From Sarcocystis neurona (taxonomy: Eukaryota > Apicomplexa > Conoidasida > Eucoccidiorida > Sarcocystidae), in contig KL647290.1 of assembly GCA_000727475.1 (NCBI GenBank), positions 3,979,373 to 4,043,372 of the forward strand: a stretch of 64,000 nt of DNA, written 5' to 3'. A program made the translations under genes and the position numbers. Below, one piece after another: positions 60,301 through 64,000 of this stretch; position 1 is the first letter of the stretch; each line of letters starts with the position of its first letter. The notes under the pieces are model-generated. The model saw nothing but the letters and a program-made list of their open reading frames with translations, was not told the origin of the DNA and did no database searches.

Positions 60301-63098
60301 ACGCGAGTCACGTTCTCCGTCATAACTTGACGCTATCCCCATCCATTTTCCCCTTCATACTTCCATCTCCTTGCATGCCGATGGAAACGTGTTTTCACGC
60401 AGCTGCGCCATCTCTCTGTGTGTATGTGGTGGACGTGTGTGTGTCTCTCTTCCTCTCTCTGACCGAGCATGTAGCCTCTCTGCATAGCATCTCAAATAAT
60501 TACTACACATGCAAGTGCCTTTGCGTCTCGGCCCGTGTAGACACACACGTGCAGCTGAGGGCCGGTCTGGGTACAAATACGCACTCTGTTCCATCGACCT
60601 CTTCGGATGCATGCCGAGAGCGAAGTGGAGCGGAAGAGTACACGTACATATACATGTATCCTGGCATACATATACATACATATGTACATACGTGTGTGCA
60701 CGTGTATATACATATCTAGGTGCTTATGACCAAGCGTCCATATACATGTTTACACACAGATGTACGTGGACAAACGTGTGTGTGTGTGTGTGTCTATACG
60801 TATAGGTGTCTGCTGTACATATATACGCGATATACGCACCGACGCATATGTGAAGCATCTGGTCTAGCGTAGACATAGATGTCTACATGTGTGCCCGCAT
60901 ATATATGCCATATGTATATATGGGTGGCTGCGTATGTCAAGGACCGTAATTACCGATATCTACACATATATACGTATATGTACTTTTTGTGTGTGTATAT
61001 GTGGTCTTTTCTGCTATGTGCGCATGCAGATCAAGAGAACTGCATTGCGATGTATAATGCGGGAGCGTTGCCGTACTTGATTCAAGGGATGAAAGGAGAC
61101 ATCGAGGGAATGCGAGCAGCATGCGCGCAAACAGCGAGGAATATATATGTGTGTGGTAAGGCCCAGGGCTGTGCAGCGCGACCGCTGGAGAAGCGCTGGA
61201 GGCTAAAAATTTGCAGCTATCCCCTCCAGTTTCGACGTGCACGAATTTGTGTGGAAAAAGGGTGCAACGTTGTCGGTGCAGATGGCTGCACGCCGAGAGA
61301 AATAAAGAGAGACAGAGACGGGACGATAGTCTCTTCTTCTCTGAAGACCGAACTTGTGAAGGCAGCTGTATACAGAAGGATGTTTCTGCACGTCTCTGTA
61401 CGCCTACGTATGTGTTCATATACATATCCTTATATAAGAGTAGATACACACTTATCTACACATATTCATACATGCGTATGTGTGTACGTATGTGCTGCGT
61501 ATTCACTTGTCTATGCATCTATATACATATATGTGTGCAGATGTATATACATGCATGTGTATGTGTCTATGTGCGTATTTATATGCATATGTAGGTGCAG
61601 GTCAGAGGTGGGGTGGAGAGACTTAGGCAAGGGATGGAGCACACGTTGTTGTACTGGAGGGTTCACACTCTGGGTGACACACGTTTCTTAGCCAAAGCGT
61701 CCATGGAGAAAAGTGAACTTAAGTAGATTAATACTCCTTTGTTCCGTAGGTCGCCGTATGGCCTGTGTGTTCTCCGTTGCCAGTATCCTGCTGGTGACAG
61801 GGGGAGGGCTAGTAGCGCTTCGCTTTGCGTGCGCACAATAGCTCAAGTGTACATGTGCCTGCCCCTCGTGCCCTGCGGAGCCCAATACAAGGAGCTGCGT
61901 CCCTAGGTAGACACACATATATGTGGGGGGCGTGGAAGTTGTGTAGCTGAATACAAGGAGCTGTGTCCCTACGCAGACTTGTATATATGGGCGGCGTGGG
62001 AGTTGCGTAGCTCAATACGAGCAGCTGCATTCCTAGATAGAAGTACATACATGGACGTCGTGGAAGTCTCGGCGGTTCAGGAGAGCGCTTTCCGTTCTTG
62101 ACTGTTTGGGCAAGCATGCGTACACGCATTCTGCATGCAGGGACGAATAAAAAAGTTCTGCCTTAACACACGGGTTACTTCGCGAACATGCATACATGCA
62201 TGCGTTCTCTCCACGCAGGGGCCAGTAACAGTCTCCCACGCCAGGTGACACGGGCTCGGTCATATCTCAGTGTGTATATGCACTAGTACAGGAAAAGTAG
62301 ATGTGTTGCTCTCTGGCGGAGTTGTTCCGTCGAACCGTATTCCTGCGTCTCCGTACAGATACGCACCCGCATGCGTTCGTATCACTCGTAACCCGTACGT
62401 GGTGTGTACATCGTTTTCTCTGTCCACCTCTCTTTCTGTCTGTCTCCGTCTTTCAGGCTGTCTCTGTCTCTGTCCACCCCTGCCTCTTGGTCTACACCCG
62501 TCTCTTCTCTCTGTCGCTCTCCCAGTGCATATATATATATATATTTATTACGTAGGCGCCTTCATCTCAGTGTGCGTCTGTAGGAGCGCAGAGGTTTGTT
62601 TCTCCTTCCTTCGTTGGTGTTCGCAGAGAACACATATTTCCATAAGTTATTCTTCGTATATGTATAAATATACAGTATATCAGTCCACGCACATATATAT
62701 ATGCGTGTGTGATTACTGTGCTTTAAACGAGCCCGTACATGGTGGTCGTTCTCTCTTTGAAACAGTGTTGCGTTATTATGTACCTGAAAACACAGGGTAG
62801 TTTTACATCTCCCTTTCCCTCGCTCTATATATGTACACGTGTCAACTGATATACTTCTATTTATACTACACGTTAGATTACACTTACGTCAGTATGCTGC
62901 TGTAGCAGGATACACGCACACCATCTGCAGAAGTATGGACACCACGGTCCCTGTTACTGCTGCTGGTGCTGCTCCTGGTACACCTGCTCCTGCTGCTCTT
63001 TCTGCTGCTGGTGCTCGTGCTGCTGCTGCAGATATTCGATACAGACGCGACTTCATGAAACACGGAGGCATCACGCAGCTCGTGCGGTTCCTGGACGT
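51046..63098 (+). CDS. ARO: Armadillo repeats-only rhoptry protein ARO (3' end outside window)
   Basis: ARO is anchored by acylation on the cytosolic face of rhoptries and positions them at the apical pole; in Toxoplasma it works with myosin F and an adenylate cyclase. Exon 1 (51046-51075) is just MGNQCCAGRD then GTAAGC: Gly2 for myristoylation, Cys5/Cys6 for palmitoylation. Phase-consistent downstream exons are 55265-55327 (NEVEEALSFLLQGG), 55396-55495 (IEKLEERMHPWAADPET, ALAATQLAIFASRE), 56799-56872 (DDIREAGGIEALVKLLASK), 59567-59621 (ELDRKHAAVVALSFLSVD), 61030-61155 (NAGALPYLIQGMKGD, ACAQTARNIYVC) and 63032-63098 (FMKHGGITQLVRFLD). They form armadillo helices. A likely exon at 54580-54662 (DNNDIPEFVRLCNSTCE, then GTAAGG) needs an upstream phase-1 partner I did not find. 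Alternative: another acylated armadillo protein. Confidence 0.82.
51076..52260 (+). repeat. ARO intron 1, left part
   Basis: After GTAAGC at 51076 come (TA)n at about 51226-51242, (TA)n(GA)nGATA at about 51283-51320, more TA at about 51752-51770, and ACGTACAC repeats at about 52050-52125. A protein-like plus frame at 51801-52037 (ALSRYREDRYIDDMLYKDAR) has no suitable splice borders. Confidence 0.6.
52265..53190. repeat. 60-bp VNTR of CTG/TTG/GTG triplets, interrupted by an assembly gap
   Basis: The 60-base unit starting GTGGTGTTGCTGTTGATGCT repeats in exact register at 52321, 52381 and 52441. The same repeat resumes right of the gap, the GTGTTGCTGTTGATG register reappearing near 53040. Units differ by a few triplet substitutions. 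On the minus strand it reads as Ala/Thr/Pro/Ser or Gln/His periodicity, but it lies in an ARO intron. Confidence 0.92.
52501..52983. other. Assembly gap (483 N)
   Basis: This is an uninterrupted run of N inside the 60-bp VNTR. The true copy number and length are unknown, so ORFs drawn across it are meaningless. Confidence 0.99.
53191..54579 (+). repeat. ARO intron, microsatellites and a 52-bp duplication
   Basis: TA/TG and CTCT tracts occur at about 53660-53735, 54063-54082 and 54130-54200, the last running into (GA)n. A 52-base direct duplication (ATGC-CGAGTGTCATTACRTTRT through TTTTTGACTGCTGCA) occupies 54211-54312. No exon is supported before 54580. Confidence 0.65.
54663..55264 (+). repeat. 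CAG-rich intron island in ARO
   Basis: After the GTAAGG donor at 54663 the intron is almost entirely impure (CAG/AGC)n. It is purine-rich right up to the CTACAG acceptor at 55264, so that exon has no normal pyrimidine tract. The acceptor is chosen because it alone keeps frame with the next exon. Confidence 0.65.
55496..56442 (+). repeat. ARO intron with a triplicated unit of about 107 bp
   Basis: From about 56010 to 56335 a unit containing TGTATTTCTCTTTCCGTATA, ...GTCAGCATCTRTTTATATATA and GTATCCCTATATCTGTCTAT repeats three times. TCAG cores lie at 56041, 56147 and 56255, giving periods of 106 and 108 bases. Confidence 0.85.
56443..56740. repeat. 19-bp minisatellite upstream of an ARO exon
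   Basis: More than ten tandem copies of TGGGCTGCTGCCGACCGCT and variants occur, including some shorter 17-base copies. The period is not a multiple of three, so all frames look similarly open. This agrees with an intronic location about 60 bases before the exon at 56799. Confidence 0.9.
56873..59566 (+). other. ARO intron
   Basis: The intron runs from GTGCGC at 56873 to GCGTTTGCAG before 59567. TA/TG tracts lie at about 57178-57192, 58076-58090, 58190-58290, 58815-59015 and 59190-59400. Otherwise it is ordinary sequence with no exon that fits the phase. Confidence 0.6.
59622..61029 (+). repeat. ARO intron with TA/GA composite
   Basis: The intron runs from GTAAGT at 59622 to CGCATGCAG before 61030. 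It is dominated by TA/TG tracts at about 59745-59995, including (TA)nTG(TA)GAGAGAGAGAAAGATA, and by more at 60640-61015. Confidence 0.7.
61156..63031 (+). repeat. ARO intron with tandem repeats
   Basis: It starts GTAAGG at 61156 and ends in CTG triplets and CTGCAG at 63031. It contains TA/TG tracts at 61420-61600 and 62525-62705. A three-copy unit of about 65 bp spans 61884-62078, with AATAC starts at 61884, 61950 and 62014. A looser two-copy unit spans about 62110-62220. Confidence 0.75.
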
Positions 63099-64000
63099 GT
63101 AAGTTTGCGGCAAGTTCATTTCTGGTCTCCCCCCCCCCCTGCGTTTTCTTGTGACGGGGGGTTTGTCGTTCGCTGCCTGCACACGTGCCCTGGCGGTGTG
63201 AAGTAGCGGGTCTCAGCACTTTGATGCTGCAACGCGACGAGTATCTCTTGGGGTGGGCGCAGATCTACCTACGCCGCTCCCTCGCCCATTTTAATCTCAG
63301 TCTGCCCGGCCCGTGACACGCGCAGACAGAAAGAAATGCATGCACTTGAGCTTCTCGGTCACCAGTGTGTGTAGCTCGATCTTCGCACTGCATTTCGACA
63401 GGGATGACGGCCGCGTCCCCACGGTCTCTGATTCTCCCCACGTTTACGAATGCGCTCGTGTATGTGCGTATATGTCTGTATTTATATGTGTGTATTTCTA
63501 TGAATGTGTATGTATGTATGTATGTACATGCATGTATGTACATGCATGTATGTACATGTATGTACGTATATGTATGTATGTCTATGTATGTGTATGTATG
63601 TATGTATATATATATATATGTATATATATGTGTATGTATGTATATGTATGTATATGTATGTGTATGTATGTGTATGTATGTATATGGGTGTATGTATATG
63701 TGTGTATGTATATGTGTGTATGTATATGTATGTATATGTATGTATGTATATGATGTATCTATATATATACGTATATGTATGTATGGACGGAAGGGCGGGT
63801 TTACGGAGGTATACGTCTGTATGTGTGTAACTCTGTATATATGGGCGTCTGTGTAGATGTGTGTGTATGTGCGTAATGTATGTGTGCGTACGCTTGTATG
63901 TATGTACGTTCCTGTCTGCGCGTGTATCTGTTTCTATGGATGTGTGGGTATGGACGCGCAGTCGTACATACGTCTGTATCTGTCACCTACGTATGTATAT
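63099..64000 (+). repeat. ARO intron, truncated by the window edge, with a long TATG array
   Basis: It begins with a GTAAGT donor at 63099. A homopolymeric C run sits at about 63131-63140. From about 63460 to 63785 the plus strand is an almost continuous TATG/TGTA array with interspersed TACATGCA units, and TG/TA-rich sequence continues to the end. The remaining ARO exons lie beyond 64000. Confidence 0.8.

Noticed and set aside
62270..62800. Plus ORF of 176 codons within an ARO intron
   Set aside because: It is read through CTGTCTCTGTC and TATA repeats, and the flanking armadillo exons join in phase without it.
63313..63856. Met/Tyr/Val/Cys-rich ORFs at the right end
   Set aside because: They are translations of the TATG/TGTA microsatellite.

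Overview
The window reads as nuclear DNA of a coccidian apicomplexan, most likely Eimeria or a close relative. The reasons are dense CAG/CTG trinucleotide islands open in several frames on both strands, long TA/TG microsatellite tracts, small exons in long repeat-packed introns, GC-rich third codon positions in the exons that can be confirmed, and a homologue of the apicomplexan rhoptry protein ARO. There is no prokaryotic operon structure, and I found no tRNA, rRNA, CRISPR array or intact mobile element. Exon calls rest on GT-AG (once GC-AG) splice sites, phase continuity and family resemblance read by eye. No alignment was run.

Four genes are well supported. (1) 119-7313, plus: the 3' part of the FACT histone-chaperone subunit SSRP1/POB3, five exons, ending in an acidic/lysine tail with no HMG box. 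(2) 18641-25380, minus: a very long Arg/Ser-rich protein of more than 1,600 residues whose last intron appears to use a GC-AG donor. (3) 30115-39189, minus: a three-exon gene whose landmarks match PNISR, the pinin-interacting RS protein of the splicing machinery. (4) 51046 to beyond the right edge, plus: ARO, an acylated armadillo-repeat protein of rhoptries, spread over tiny exons across more than 12 kb. A 30-base first exon carries only the acylation signal and one internal exon is 55 bases.

Layout. 0-7.3 kb FACT gene. 7.3-12.9 kb intergenic, with a CAG island near 9-10 kb. 12.9-17.6 kb, a pyrimidine-rich plus strand that probably hides a minus-strand gene I could only partly resolve. 18.6-25.4 kb RS-rich gene. 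25.4-30 kb, a possible minus exon near 27.5-27.8 kb and back-to-back CTG and CAG islands. 30-39.2 kb PNISR-like gene. 39.2-48.7 kb, gene-poor DNA with decayed-looking ORFs, CTG islands and a 114-bp tandem duplication carrying an AT-rich palindrome. 48.7-50.3 kb, competing exon candidates on the two strands. 51-64 kb ARO, whose introns hold a 60-bp VNTR broken by a 483-base run of N, a 19-bp minisatellite, a roughly 107-bp triplication and many TA/TG tracts.

Functionally the genes are unrelated housekeeping and organelle-positioning functions: chromatin/transcription, RNA processing (two large RS proteins on the same strand) and rhoptry tethering. The most distinctive features are the architecture (micro-exons in repeat-laden introns) and the tandem-repeat structures.
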